Assembly: GCA_017882205.1 (NCBI GenBank)
Contig: JADGPY010000157.1
Span: 1 to 11,440, forward strand
DNA length: 11,440 nucleotides
Direction: 5' to 3'
Source: Chitinophagaceae bacterium
GTDB lineage: Bacteria; Bacteroidota; Bacteroidia; Chitinophagales; Chitinophagaceae
Positions 1 through 8,523 of this stretch are shown here, in pieces. The notes beneath the pieces were generated by a model, which searched no databases, was not told the DNA's origin, and saw nothing but the letters and a program-made list of their open reading frames with translations. The position numbers and the translations under genes were made by a program. Position 1 is the first letter of the stretch. Each line of letters opens with the position of its first letter.

Positions 1-661
1 CAAAAGTTCCAAAGAAGTAGTTAACTGCTGCAGTTTCAAAATCAATTGGAAAACCAAACAATGTTTTGGTGGCAGTAGTTGTTGCGGCACCACCACTTTG
101 AGCTACTACTTTCAGGACAAAAGGAGCCCCGGTTGCCGGATAAATATGAGCCGGCAGTATTTGGCCAATTGCCATTGGGGTACCTACTTCATTGGCAACA
201 TCACCATAGTAAACCAAAAACGATTTGGCATACAATGCTGTTGCACTTACAGTCATATCAGTTCCTGTTGTTATCATTACATTTACAGGTGCCCGATAAG
301 TTAACTGCAATGGATAAGTAGTTGTGGTTTGATGTCCCGCAATATCTATAGAGATAATAGTTACATTATAACTTCCTTCGGGATATGAATGTGTTGCACT
401 TCCCCCTGGTGTTACTACAGCAGATGCTGCAGCCCCAGTACCATGACCAAAATTAATTGTTGAAGAAGTTACACCTTCACCAAGAGGTGTAATTTTAACG
501 TTACCAGAATTATCATTGCTGATATCAAAAATTTTAACAAGATTTCCGGAAGCGGCTGTACTTAAATAAGAAAGATCCTGATCAATACCATCTTTTTTAG
601 TACAACCTATAGCAATTACCAGCAGTAATGCAAAGCCGTATATTAATTTTATTTTCTTCAT
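1..661 (-). CDS. PKD-repeat surface lipoprotein of the sus operon, partial (C-terminus off the left edge)
   Basis: Third gene of the susCD operon; the first 220 residues are visible and the frame is open at base 1. Translation from the ATG at 661-659 begins with a lipoprotein signal peptide (MKKIKLIYGF, hydrophobic core, AIGC with Cys20), so the protein is probably acylated and exported to the cell surface. Residues ~50-121 look like a PKD-type beta-sandwich (FGHGTG at 71-76, HSYPEGSYNVTI at 91-102). A second PKD-like unit follows at ~127-195 (VYYGD at 150-154, HIYPATG). The visible end, FPIDFETAAVNYFF (204-217), resembles the start of the C-terminal carbohydrate-binding-type domain found in SusE/SusF-like or SGBP lipoproteins of polysaccharide loci. 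The start lies 19 bases after the susD stop, behind a run of A and with no Shine-Dalgarno. Inferred role: surface glycan-binding protein that helps SusCD capture the polysaccharide. The glycan is not determinable here. Confidence is high for lipoprotein and PKD, moderate for glycan binding. Confidence 0.8.
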   Translation of the reverse strand, partial: MKKIKLIYGFALLLVIAIGCTKKDGIDQDLSYLSTAASGNLVKIFDISNDNSGNVKITPLGEGVTSSTINFGHGTGAAASAVVTPGGSATHSYPEGSYNVTIISIDIAGHQTTTTYPLQLTYRAPVNVMITTGTDMTVSATALYAKSFLVYYGDVANEVGTPMAIGQILPAHIYPATGAPFVLKVVAQSGGAATTTATKTLFGFPIDFETAAVNYFFGTF

Positions 662-680
662 TTTTTTTTTTTTAATTATA

Positions 681-2198
681 TTAATAGCCAGGGTTTTGAA
701 CTAATGTAGTGCCTATTAATTCTACCGCTGGAAGAGGAAAAATTTCATTCTTACCAGCAACAAAACCTCTGCTACCTAATTTAGCAGCACCATCTCCCCA
801 TCTTACCAGATCAAAGAAACGATGGCCTTCGCCAGCCAGTTCTGCTCTACGCTCTAATTTGATATTAGCCAAAGAAACAGGAATAGATGGCAAACCAACC
901 CTCGTCCTTACAGCATCAAGTAATGCCTGGGCTCTTGAGCCGGATGCTCCTAATGCTTCGGCTTCCATTAAATAAGTATCGGCTAAACGAATTACATAAG
1001 TGTCTTGTTTGTAGTTTAGCTCCAAAGCACCTCCCCCGGTTCTTACATCTGATGCTCTTGGCAAAAATTTATTCAAAAAATATCCTGTATTTTGATACCC
1101 TGCAATATAATCTGCTTGTCCGGCTGCTTTTAATGCTTTTAAATCAAATACTGTTGCGCCAAACCTTGGGTCTAACTTTATGAAATCATAAAAATCCTGG
1201 GTAAATACATTAAAACTCCAACCTGAAGGTAAATCAGGTGCTGTTGAACCCGCAGGCCGTGAGTAACTTCTTGGGCCAACCATTACATTTACTGAGTTGC
1301 CTTCATCTGCACCGCTACCCCACCATCCCCAATCAGAATTTCCTATGCTGCTATGACAAGCTTCCATAATTGATTCTGTATTAAATTTATTAGCAACCAC
1401 CCAAAGGTCACTAAAGCTAGATAACAACCGGTAACCGTATTGGCTTGTACCACCGGGTGCCCCGTTTACATCTGCAAACTGTGCTGCAGCAAGTGCATAT
1501 TTAGTAGGTCCTTCATACAGATAAACTTTACCCAATAATGCCTGAGCTGCTCCTTTTGTTAAACGCCCTCCTTCTGTTGCTGCAGGTACTGTTGTGGGTA
1601 AAACAGCAATAGCATCTGTTAAATCCTTTTCTATTTGAGTATAAACTGCTGCCGGAGTAGCCTGAGAAACAGAATACATATTTGAAGCAGTTAAAGGCGC
1701 TAACAACAAAGGAATGTTTTTGAACATTCTTACCAGGTTAAAATAATAAAGAGCTCGTAAGGTTTTTGCCTCTGCTCCAAATCTTGCCTTTAAAGCAGCA
1801 TCCATAGTAACATCCGGCAATTTTCCCAATAACGTATTTGCTCTAAAAATTCCCTGGTAATGATCGTTCCAGAAACTTCCCGGTATAATTTGGGAGTTTA
1901 AAGTATAATTAGAAAATCCCTGTATGCCGGCACCATCAGTTGCACCGCCACCACCGGCTAATTGATCATCGGAACCTGCGTTCATCATAGAGATCATATT
2001 TTCAAAACCACCTGAATTTTTTCGCATTACATCATAAACTCCAACCAGGGCTCCAAAAGCCTGGGATTGATCTGCATAATAATTTTGAGAAAGAAATTGA
2101 CCCTGAGGTTGTATATCTACAAACCCCTTTTTGCAGGATGCCGATGTGATTATCATGGCTACTGCTATAAATAAGTAATTGATTTTTATTTTTTTCAT
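681..2198 (-). CDS. susD: SusD/RagB-family outer-membrane glycan-binding lipoprotein
   Basis: Surface lipoprotein that caps the SusC channel and presents bound oligosaccharide to it (family knowledge). The protein is 505 residues, normal for SusD/RagB. I chose the ATG at 2198 because it places MKKIKINYLF directly before a hydrophobic segment and the lipobox SASC (Cys22); the in-frame TTG at 2234 would add 12 residues and overlap the end of susC. Family signs: CKKGFVDIQPQG after the signal, the helical TPR-like segment AKTLRALYYFNLVRMFKNIP, the C-terminal ERRAELAGEGHRFFDLVRWG, and the terminal VQNPGY. A glycine-rich stretch (LAGGGGATDGAG) lies near residue 70-80, in the variable part of the family. 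The gene begins 10 bases after the susC stop and is followed 19 bases later by the PKD lipoprotein. The gene symbol denotes the family; the transported glycan is unknown and need not be starch. Confidence 0.96.
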   Translation of the reverse strand: MKKIKINYLFIAVAMIITSASCKKGFVDIQPQGQFLSQNYYADQSQAFGALVGVYDVMRKNSGGFENMISMMNAGSDDQLAGGGGATDGAGIQGFSNYTLNSQIIPGSFWNDHYQGIFRANTLLGKLPDVTMDAALKARFGAEAKTLRALYYFNLVRMFKNIPLLLAPLTASNMYSVSQATPAAVYTQIEKDLTDAIAVLPTTVPAATEGGRLTKGAAQALLGKVYLYEGPTKYALAAAQFADVNGAPGGTSQYGYRLLSSFSDLWVVANKFNTESIMEACHSSIGNSDWGWWGSGADEGNSVNVMVGPRSYSRPAGSTAPDLPSGWSFNVFTQDFYDFIKLDPRFGATVFDLKALKAAGQADYIAGYQNTGYFLNKFLPRASDVRTGGGALELNYKQDTYVIRLADTYLMEAEALGASGSRAQALLDAVRTRVGLPSIPVSLANIKLERRAELAGEGHRFFDLVRWGDGAAKLGSRGFVAGKNEIFPLPAVELIGTTLVQNPGY

Positions 2199-2208
2199 GC
2201 CTTTTTTT

Positions 2209-5200
2209 TTAAAATTGTAATTGAGCGCCAACAATAAATGAACGTGCCTGAGGATATATCCCTTTATCTACTCCAAAAACACCGCCACCAATTTCAGGAT
2301 CGTACCCGGTATATTTAGTTAAGGTTAATAAATTTTCGGATGTTACATATAACCGTAATTTACTGACCCCGATTTTACTGTATAAATTAGAAGGTATGGA
2401 ATATCCCAGTTGCACTACTTTAAGACGCAAATAATCGCCTTTTTCTAAATAAAAGTCAGACATATTTCCAAAGTTTCCGTTTGGATCACTGCTGATTAAA
2501 CGTGGATAATTGTTAGATGTTCCCTCGCCTGTCCAACGGCTTAGAGCAACGGTTTGATAGTTTGAATTCATGATATCTAAACGGCGAAGCCCCTGGAAGA
2601 TTTTATTGCCTGCAGCTCCCTGGGCAAATGCCATAAAGTCAAAACCTTTATATTCCAAATCTATAGTTAAACCAAAAGTGTATTTTGGAATATTGTTGCC
2701 TAAAATCGTTTTATCGGCAGCCGTAATTGTCCCATCACCATTTATATCTGCCCAACGAAAATCTCCCGGTCTTGCATTTGGCTGAATAAGGGTTCCCGCT
2801 TTATTAGTATAAGCATTAACCTCTGCCATATTTTGGAAAATTCCTGCTGTTTTGTAACCATAGAAAGAATTATATGATTCTCCAACCTTTGTTATTGTTA
2901 CAGCACCCATGGACTGAAACGAAGCGTCTCCGATAATAGATTGAGCATCGGAAGCTACATAGGTAACTTTGTTTTTCAGGTAAGCAATATTACCATTGGC
3001 AGAAAAATTAACCGGCCCGATTTTTTTACGGTAGCTTAATTCCACTTCTAAACCACTATTTTCCATATCGGCAATATTTGCTACCGGAGAAGAAGATACT
3101 CCAACATATCCTGGTATAGTTATTGGTCTTAAAATACCGGTAGTTTTTTTCTTGTAATAATCTACCGTTAAGTTTAATGCATTTACTAACAAGGCTTCAA
3201 AACCAACATTAAATTGTGTTGTTTCTTCCCAACGCAAATCCGGATTATCAAGTGATGTTGGACTATACCCGGTAGTTATCGCACCGTTATTACCTATCGT
3301 ATAATTGAATCCACCAGCAACTGTAGCAAGATATCCAAAATCTCTTATCGCATCGTTTCCTACTTTACCATATCCGCCTCTTATTTTTAATTGGTTTACA
3401 TATTTATTATATATCCAGAATTTTTCTTTAGAAACCACCCAACCTAAAGATGCTGAAGGAAATACTCCGTATTTATGATTCAATCCAAACCTCGAAGAAC
3501 CATCACGACGCAATATTCCTGTGAATAAATATTTTTCGTTATAATTATAATTTAAACGGGCGAACAAAGATGATAATTTATGTTGCGTAAAATCCCAGGC
3601 GCCTCCAACCCTATTTGCAGCATCAGGAATATTAAAGCTGAATGAAGCATCCTTGTAACTGGTAATTGGCAAAGCATACAGTGTAACAGAAGAGCCTCCT
3701 CCAATACTTTCAACATAAGCACCCTGCCCTAATAATAAAGTAAAATCGTGTTCCTTTATTTTTTTAGAAAAAGTAATAGTATTTTCTATATTCCAGTTTA
3801 AAACGTTGTTGTCATTTTTACTGATATTATTTTTAAGAACGCTTGAAGTGGCGCTTAGATAATATACAGGGGTAAAACCCTGTCCTCCCCAATAAGCTAA
3901 TTTTCCTCCAATACTGCTCTTTACTTTTATATCTTTTGTAATGGCGGCTTCTAAAAAAGCATTTCCAACAATATTATCAGACCAACTATAACCTCCTAAT
4001 CTCGATTGAATATAAGCCATCGGGTTTGTCATTTCCTGCCCAACAATTGTTGAAATACCATAAGGGTTTCCATTCGCATCTCTTATAACAGGATTAACGC
4101 TGTATGGTGCGGCATTGGCAACAAGAGGATCAGTAACAACTAATGGGGTTGTTGGGTCAAGGTTGATTGCAGAACTTAAAGGACCGCCAAATTCACTGTT
4201 GGTGTTTCCAAGACCAACGGCTTTTTGATGCGTGTATCCAACCGTTTGCCCAAATGTAAATATTTTAGATAGTTTGTGTATAGAGTTTAAGCGAATATTC
4301 TTTTGCGTAAAACTTGAAATATCGGTAGCAACAATTCCGTCTTGATCCTGTATACCAAATGACAAATAAAAAGTAGATCTTTCGTTGCCTCCACTCAAAC
4401 TTATTTCGTGAGTAGAACGGCGGGCACTATAATTAAAAATAGCTTTTTGCCAATCTGTTCCAGTGCCTAAAGTACTAAGGTTAGTAAACACAACATTGCC
4501 GCCACCAGCAACAGAATTTTCGTTCAATAAGGCGCCATATTGAGTTGCATTAAGTAATTTAAGTACTTTTTCCGGTGCTGAAGTGCCATAAAAACCATTG
4601 TAGCTAATAGTCAATTTTCCTGCTTTTCCTTTTTTTGTAGTTACTAAAATAACCCCGGTAGCAGCACGGGTTCCATAAATGGCAGCAGACGTGGCATCTT
4701 TTAGAACTTCGATTGATTCGATATCAGATTGATTAAGGTAACCAATTCCTCCAGCGTCAACCACAACACCATCAACAACCCAAAGCGGGTTATTACCTCC
4801 GTCGCCAAAAGTGGTAACGCCCCTAACCCTTATAGTGGAACCAGAACCAGGTTGACCAGAGCTTTGCATTATTGTTACACCAGCAACCCTGCCTTGTAGT
4901 GTCTGCTCGACGCGTCCATTAGGAACCATTTCTATATCCCTGGCTGTTATCCTGGAAATAGATCCCGTTACCACACTTTTCTTTTGTGAGCCATAACCCA
5001 CGTTAATAATTACTTCAGATAAATTTGAAACGATCTCTGTAAGCGTAATTTCTAAAGGGGCAGCAGTAATGAAAACTTCTTTAGAATCAAAACCTACCGA
5101 AGTAATTACAAGTGCTTTAGCAGTAGCGGGGACAGATATTGTAAATTCACCGTTTGCATTAGTATTTGTACCAATTTTGGTGTTTTTTACTATAACTGAT

Positions 5201-5325
5201 GCATTTGAAACAGCATCTCCTTTTTCTCCAATAACCCTGCCTGTAACTGTTTTGTTTTGAGCCCAGGAAACTGATGAGAATAGTAATAAAACAAATAGGA
5301 AAATTCCTTGTAAGATTTTTTTCAT
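2209..5325 (-). CDS. susC: SusC/RagA-family TonB-dependent outer-membrane channel
   Basis: Outer-membrane beta-barrel that imports oligosaccharides into the periplasm using TonB-ExbBD energy, in complex with the SusD encoded next to it. The protein is 1038 residues, typical of the family. Start at the ATG at 5325-5323, giving MKKILQGIFLFVLLLFSS with a signal-peptidase site near VSWA/Q (residues 22/23); a TTG two codons upstream is a poorer choice. Domains by eye: CarboxypepD_reg-like beta-sandwich ~24-98, TonB-box-like VIINVGYGS at ~105-113, plug ~116-235 with the SusC signature IESIEVLKDATSAAIYGTRA, then the barrel, ending in a terminal aromatic residue (VGAQLQF). There is no N-terminal STN domain, so signalling through an anti-sigma factor is not expected. 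First gene of the operon, with a candidate promoter at 5395-5424. The substrate cannot be assigned from this sequence. Confidence 0.97.
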   Translation of the reverse strand: MKKILQGIFLFVLLLFSSVSWAQNKTVTGRVIGEKGDAVSNASVIVKNTKIGTNTNANGEFTISVPATAKALVITSVGFDSKEVFITAAPLEITLTEIVSNLSEVIINVGYGSQKKSVVTGSISRITARDIEMVPNGRVEQTLQGRVAGVTIMQSSGQPGSGSTIRVRGVTTFGDGGNNPLWVVDGVVVDAGGIGYLNQSDIESIEVLKDATSAAIYGTRAATGVILVTTKKGKAGKLTISYNGFYGTSAPEKVLKLLNATQYGALLNENSVAGGGNVVFTNLSTLGTGTDWQKAIFNYSARRSTHEISLSGGNERSTFYLSFGIQDQDGIVATDISSFTQKNIRLNSIHKLSKIFTFGQTVGYTHQKAVGLGNTNSEFGGPLSSAINLDPTTPLVVTDPLVANAAPYSVNPVIRDANGNPYGISTIVGQEMTNPMAYIQSRLGGYSWSDNIVGNAFLEAAITKDIKVKSSIGGKLAYWGGQGFTPVYYLSATSSVLKNNISKNDNNVLNWNIENTITFSKKIKEHDFTLLLGQGAYVESIGGGSSVTLYALPITSYKDASFSFNIPDAANRVGGAWDFTQHKLSSLFARLNYNYNEKYLFTGILRRDGSSRFGLNHKYGVFPSASLGWVVSKEKFWIYNKYVNQLKIRGGYGKVGNDAIRDFGYLATVAGGFNYTIGNNGAITTGYSPTSLDNPDLRWEETTQFNVGFEALLVNALNLTVDYYKKKTTGILRPITIPGYVGVSSSPVANIADMENSGLEVELSYRKKIGPVNFSANGNIAYLKNKVTYVASDAQSIIGDASFQSMGAVTITKVGESYNSFYGYKTAGIFQNMAEVNAYTNKAGTLIQPNARPGDFRWADINGDGTITAADKTILGNNIPKYTFGLTIDLEYKGFDFMAFAQGAAGNKIFQGLRRLDIMNSNYQTVALSRWTGEGTSNNYPRLISSDPNGNFGNMSDFYLEKGDYLRLKVVQLGYSIPSNLYSKIGVSKLRLYVTSENLLTLTKYTGYDPEIGGGVFGVDKGIYPQARSFIVGAQLQF

Positions 5326-5351
5326 ATGCAATTTTTAAGTTTTTTATAATA

Positions 5352-5382
5352 ATAGATCAATATGCACATAGATCAATATGCA
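5352..5382. repeat. Perfect 15-base direct repeat in the susC leader
   Basis: ATAGATCAATATGCA occurs at 5352-5366 and again, identically, at 5368-5382, separated by one base (period 16). Read in the susC direction it is TGCATATTGATCTAT twice. It lies between the predicted susC transcription start (~5390) and the start codon, so it is probably transcribed. Each copy contains GATC but is not a full palindrome. It could be a tandem binding site for the divergently encoded regulator, a leader RNA element, or a recent slippage duplication. The repeat itself is certain; its function is not known. Confidence 0.85.
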
Positions 5383-5394
5383 GAGTAAGTGATG

Positions 5395-5424
5395 CAAATG
5401 TAACTGTATTTACTGACCTTCAAA
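5395..5424 (-). promoter_or_regulatory. Candidate Bacteroidota-type promoter of the susC operon
   Basis: On the minus strand, TACATTTG (5402-5395) matches the -7 consensus TAnnTTTG exactly. TTTG (5424-5421) lies 18 bases upstream and fits the -33 element. This pair would start transcription around 5388-5391 and give an untranslated leader of about 65 nucleotides before the susC ATG. The leader is A/T rich and has no Shine-Dalgarno, which is usual in this phylum. The motif match and spacing are seen directly; the start site is inferred. Confidence 0.6.
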
Positions 5425-5530
5425 ATTAATAACACCACATCATGGCTACATCAATAATTTCTAACTGGTTGATTATTAATAAAAAAAATATACATCATTA
5501 CCACATCAAACTTATATTTACCTTTATTTG

Positions 5531-8437
5531 ATGAAAAAATGGATCTCATTTTTTTTGTTGTTTGCCATTTATTTCCCTTCAATTGGACAAAACACCATTG
5601 GGCTTCCTCAAATAGTGAATTTTAATAACAATGATTTTCATGCGGGTACTCAAACATGGGATATAAAACAGGACAAATCGGGCAAGATGTATTTTGCCAA
5701 CAATGAGGGGCTAATTACTTATGACGGAAGCTTTTGGAAAGTATATCCCCAACCCAATAAAACGATTTTACGTTCAATAGCACTTGATAATAACAGAATT
5801 TATGCTGGCGGGCAGGATGAAATTGGTTATTATTCCCCTGATGCTTATGGTATTTTGCAGTATACATCTCTTAAAAACCTTATCCCAAAATCACAGAACA
5901 AATTTACTGATATTTGGAATATTGAAATATATAAAGAATCCGTATTCTTTCGTACATGGGACCGGATTTTCGAATTTAAGAATCAAGCCATCCAAGTGTA
6001 TCCTGCAAATTCCGGTTGGCAGATTTTGAAAGTTGCCGGTAATAAACTAATTGCACAAGACTACAAAAACGGACTCTTTCAATTTATCAATAATGGGTGG
6101 CAACCTTTAAATACCCAAAATTCAATTCCAAATTTTGCCATTACAGGAATCATTCAATTGAATAACGATAGCCTGCTTATAAGTTCCCTGCAAAATGGTT
6201 TATATATTTTTCACAATGGCTCTTTTACAAAAAAAAATACCAGTGCGGATAATAATTTCATAAAAAATCATATTTATTCGTTTGAACAAATAAATAACCT
6301 GGAATTTGTGGCAGGCACTACTTCTGAAGGCTGTTTAGTGATAAATACTGCGGGACAAATTGTTCAACAAATTGCCAGGACAGACGGTCTTCAAAACAAT
6401 AATGTTCTCTGTGTATTCCTGGACAAAGACAAAAACTTGTGGGCAGGGCTAAACAATGGCATCAGTTTTATTTCGTATAATTCTGCCATTAAATATATAA
6501 AGCCCAGCAAAACCAACGAACTCACTGGCTATTCCTCCCGGATTTTTAATAACAAGCTCTATATTGCCACATCTGATGGTGCATATACAGTCCCCCTGTC
6601 AAATACAAATAAAGATCTCAGTTTCTCCAAAGGGGAATTCATCCTCATAAAAAATAGTGGCGGGCAAGCCTGGCACCTGGATGAAGTAAACCATCAGTTA
6701 TTAATGGGTCACCACAACGGAAGCTATTTAATCCAAAATAATCAGGCGCTTCAATTAACACGCGACATTGGCACCTGGCTGTTTGTGCCAACTACATCGA
6801 TATACCCAGCAAAGAATGTATTGGCTGGCACTTATTCCGGGCTCATCATGCTTAAATTTGCTGAAAATAAATTTTCAAGCAGCGAAACTATTAAAGGTAT
6901 CAATGAATCAATCCGTTTTTTAGCAATTGATAATAACAATGATATTTGGGCATCTCATCCATATAGGGGTATTTACAAAATATTATTGGCAGCCGATATT
7001 AAATCATATACCGCACAATTATTTACAGAAAAAGACGGGTTACCTTCTACTTTCAGAAATCATGTATTCAGAATAAAAAACAGGGTTGTATTTGCCACAG
7101 AAAAAGGGATATATGAATTTGACGCCTCTGTTAAAAAATTTATCCCATCCCCTTTGTTGTTCAACATATTTGGCAATAACGGTATACAATACCTGAATGA
7201 AGATGCAGATGGGAATATATGGTTTTGCAGTGGCAAAAAAATAGGGGTAGTCAGTTTTACAGATGCAGGTGCAGAAAAACGGCACAGCATTACTTATTTC
7301 CCTGAATTAACAGGGAAAATTTTATCAGGATTTGAAAATATATATCCATTCAACAAAAAAAATATTTTCATTGCCTCGGAAAATGGGATTATACATCTCA
7401 ACTATGAAAAGTACATTGCCACTAATCCTAAACTAAAAATTTTACTATCGAAGGTAGAAGTATTTGGAAAATCCGACAGAGTAATTTTCGGCGGTCATTT
7501 TCAAAGCTCTGATTTAACATTTATACAAAACAAAAATTCAATTTTACAATTTCCTATAGGCTACAATTCCTTTCATTTCGAATTCAGCTCCCCTGTTTTT
7601 AGTTTACAAAACAATATTGAGTATAGCTATCTATTAGAAGGATATGAAAACAGATGGTCGACCTGGACACCTAAAACAGAAAAAGATTATTCCAATTTGC
7701 CGAATGGCAAATACACCTTTAAAGTTAAGGCACACGACAACCTGGGTAATGAGTCAGAAACCATCAGTTATAGTTTTGTGGTAAAACCTGCCTGGTATAA
7801 AACGACCTGGGCGTATCTTTTTTATACCCTCTTTTTTCTTATATCCCTTTACCTCCTTTATAAATGGCAAGACAGAAAATTTTATCTGCAACAGTTGAAA
7901 TTTGAAGAAGAGCAGAAAAGGCTTAAATATATCCACCAATTAGAAGTTGAAAAAAATGAGAAAGAAATCATTGAACTTCAAAATGAAAAATTAGCCAATG
8001 AAGTAATTTATAAAAATAAAGAACTAGCAGGTGTAAGTATGCACCTGGTTGAAAGGAGTGACGCCCTGGTAAAAGTAAAAGATGAGTTACAAAAGCTGTA
8101 TAAAAAAACAGGAGGGAACCACGATGTAAAAAAAGCTATTCAGCTTTTAAATGATGTCGAAAAGAATAATTCCAACTGGGAGCAGTTTGCGACTCATTTC
8201 GATGAAATAAATAATGGCTTTTTAAAAAAATTAAAATCGAAATTCCCTGGTTTAACCAATACAGATTTAAAAGTATGCGCCTATTTGCAATTAAAACTTT
8301 CTTCTAAAGAAATTGCACAGCTAATAAATATTTCCGTAAGGGGAGTAGAAATCAGCCGTTATCGCCTTAGAAAAAAGCTACAACTAACTACCGAGCAAAC
8401 GTTAAATGATTTTTTAAATGAAATTAATAGGGAGTGA
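5531..8437 (+). CDS. Membrane-spanning glycan sensor-regulator: propeller, Y_Y_Y, TM, coiled coil, LuxR-type HTH
   Basis: Probably senses a periplasmic ligand and activates the divergent sus operon directly from the membrane (inference from domains and position). The protein is 968 residues. The ATG at 5531 gives MKKWISFFLLFAIYFPSIG/Q, a good signal peptide; a TTG codon directly upstream is ignored. Residues ~21-660 form a beta-propeller with Reg_prop-type repeats, e.g. TWDIKQDKSGKMYFANNEGL early on and NVLCVFLDKDKNLWAGLNNG near 290-310; another repeat reads YLNEDADGNIWFC. A Y_Y_Y domain spans ~676-752 (YSYLLEGYENRWSTW), followed by one membrane helix ~758-778 and a charged coiled coil ~780-861. 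The LuxR-like HTH is at ~905-962 (LSSKEIAQLINIS, RGVEISRYRLRKKL). I see no HisKA, HATPase or receiver domain, so it resembles a hybrid two-component sensor without its phosphorelay. No convincing promoter was found upstream; TATATTTA at 5513-5520 is one mismatch from the -7 consensus but lacks a partner. Confidence 0.92.
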   Translation: MKKWISFFLLFAIYFPSIGQNTIGLPQIVNFNNNDFHAGTQTWDIKQDKSGKMYFANNEGLITYDGSFWKVYPQPNKTILRSIALDNNRIYAGGQDEIGYYSPDAYGILQYTSLKNLIPKSQNKFTDIWNIEIYKESVFFRTWDRIFEFKNQAIQVYPANSGWQILKVAGNKLIAQDYKNGLFQFINNGWQPLNTQNSIPNFAITGIIQLNNDSLLISSLQNGLYIFHNGSFTKKNTSADNNFIKNHIYSFEQINNLEFVAGTTSEGCLVINTAGQIVQQIARTDGLQNNNVLCVFLDKDKNLWAGLNNGISFISYNSAIKYIKPSKTNELTGYSSRIFNNKLYIATSDGAYTVPLSNTNKDLSFSKGEFILIKNSGGQAWHLDEVNHQLLMGHHNGSYLIQNNQALQLTRDIGTWLFVPTTSIYPAKNVLAGTYSGLIMLKFAENKFSSSETIKGINESIRFLAIDNNNDIWASHPYRGIYKILLAADIKSYTAQLFTEKDGLPSTFRNHVFRIKNRVVFATEKGIYEFDASVKKFIPSPLLFNIFGNNGIQYLNEDADGNIWFCSGKKIGVVSFTDAGAEKRHSITYFPELTGKILSGFENIYPFNKKNIFIASENGIIHLNYEKYIATNPKLKILLSKVEVFGKSDRVIFGGHFQSSDLTFIQNKNSILQFPIGYNSFHFEFSSPVFSLQNNIEYSYLLEGYENRWSTWTPKTEKDYSNLPNGKYTFKVKAHDNLGNESETISYSFVVKPAWYKTTWAYLFYTLFFLISLYLLYKWQDRKFYLQQLKFEEEQKRLKYIHQLEVEKNEKEIIELQNEKLANEVIYKNKELAGVSMHLVERSDALVKVKDELQKLYKKTGGNHDVKKAIQLLNDVEKNNSNWEQFATHFDEINNGFLKKLKSKFPGLTNTDLKVCAYLQLKLSSKEIAQLINISVRGVEISRYRLRKKLQLTTEQTLNDFLNEINRE

Positions 8438-8488
8438 AAGATTTATTAAAATGTAATGCATCCTCAAAGTCATTAGCCGGTATATTTT

Positions 8489-8523
8489 AATTCTATTGCA
8501 CGTTTAAGAGAGGCAATAGAGTT
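8489..8523. terminator. Inverted repeat between convergent genes, possible terminator
   Basis: TCTATTGC (8492-8499) and GCAATAGA (8513-8520) are perfect complements around a 13-base loop. The stem extends three pairs outward through one G-U to 8489-8523. It sits almost midway between the ends of the regulator (51 bases away) and glpF (49 bases away), which suits a shared terminator. Against this, the loop is large, the stem is AT-rich, and only a short T run (8522-8525) follows on the plus strand, with none on the minus strand. No other stem stands out in the 135-base gap. Confidence 0.35.

Noticed and set aside
79..321. Open frames on the plus strand at 79-321 and 98-304
   Set aside because: They lie antisense to the PKD lipoprotein, whose minus-strand frame has a lipoprotein signal and recognisable domains; the plus-strand peptides show no family resemblance.
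2199..2234. TTG start for susD 12 codons upstream
   Set aside because: It would overlap the susC 3' end and place a polar extension before a clear lipoprotein signal peptide starting at the ATG at 2198.
5452..5480. AATAAT/ATTATT dyad in the divergent region
   Set aside because: Arms are only six A/T bases with a long spacer; expected by chance in this composition.
5507..5514. Second minus-strand -7 match (TAAGTTTG) in the divergent region
   Set aside because: No TTTG or TTG lies at the right distance upstream, and it would sit against the regulator start codon; the pair at 5395-5424 is better.
7040..7290. Minus-strand open frames inside the regulator gene (7040-7285, 7060-7290, 7754-7939)
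   Set aside because: They are shadows of the propeller and transmembrane coding sequence and have no recognisable features.
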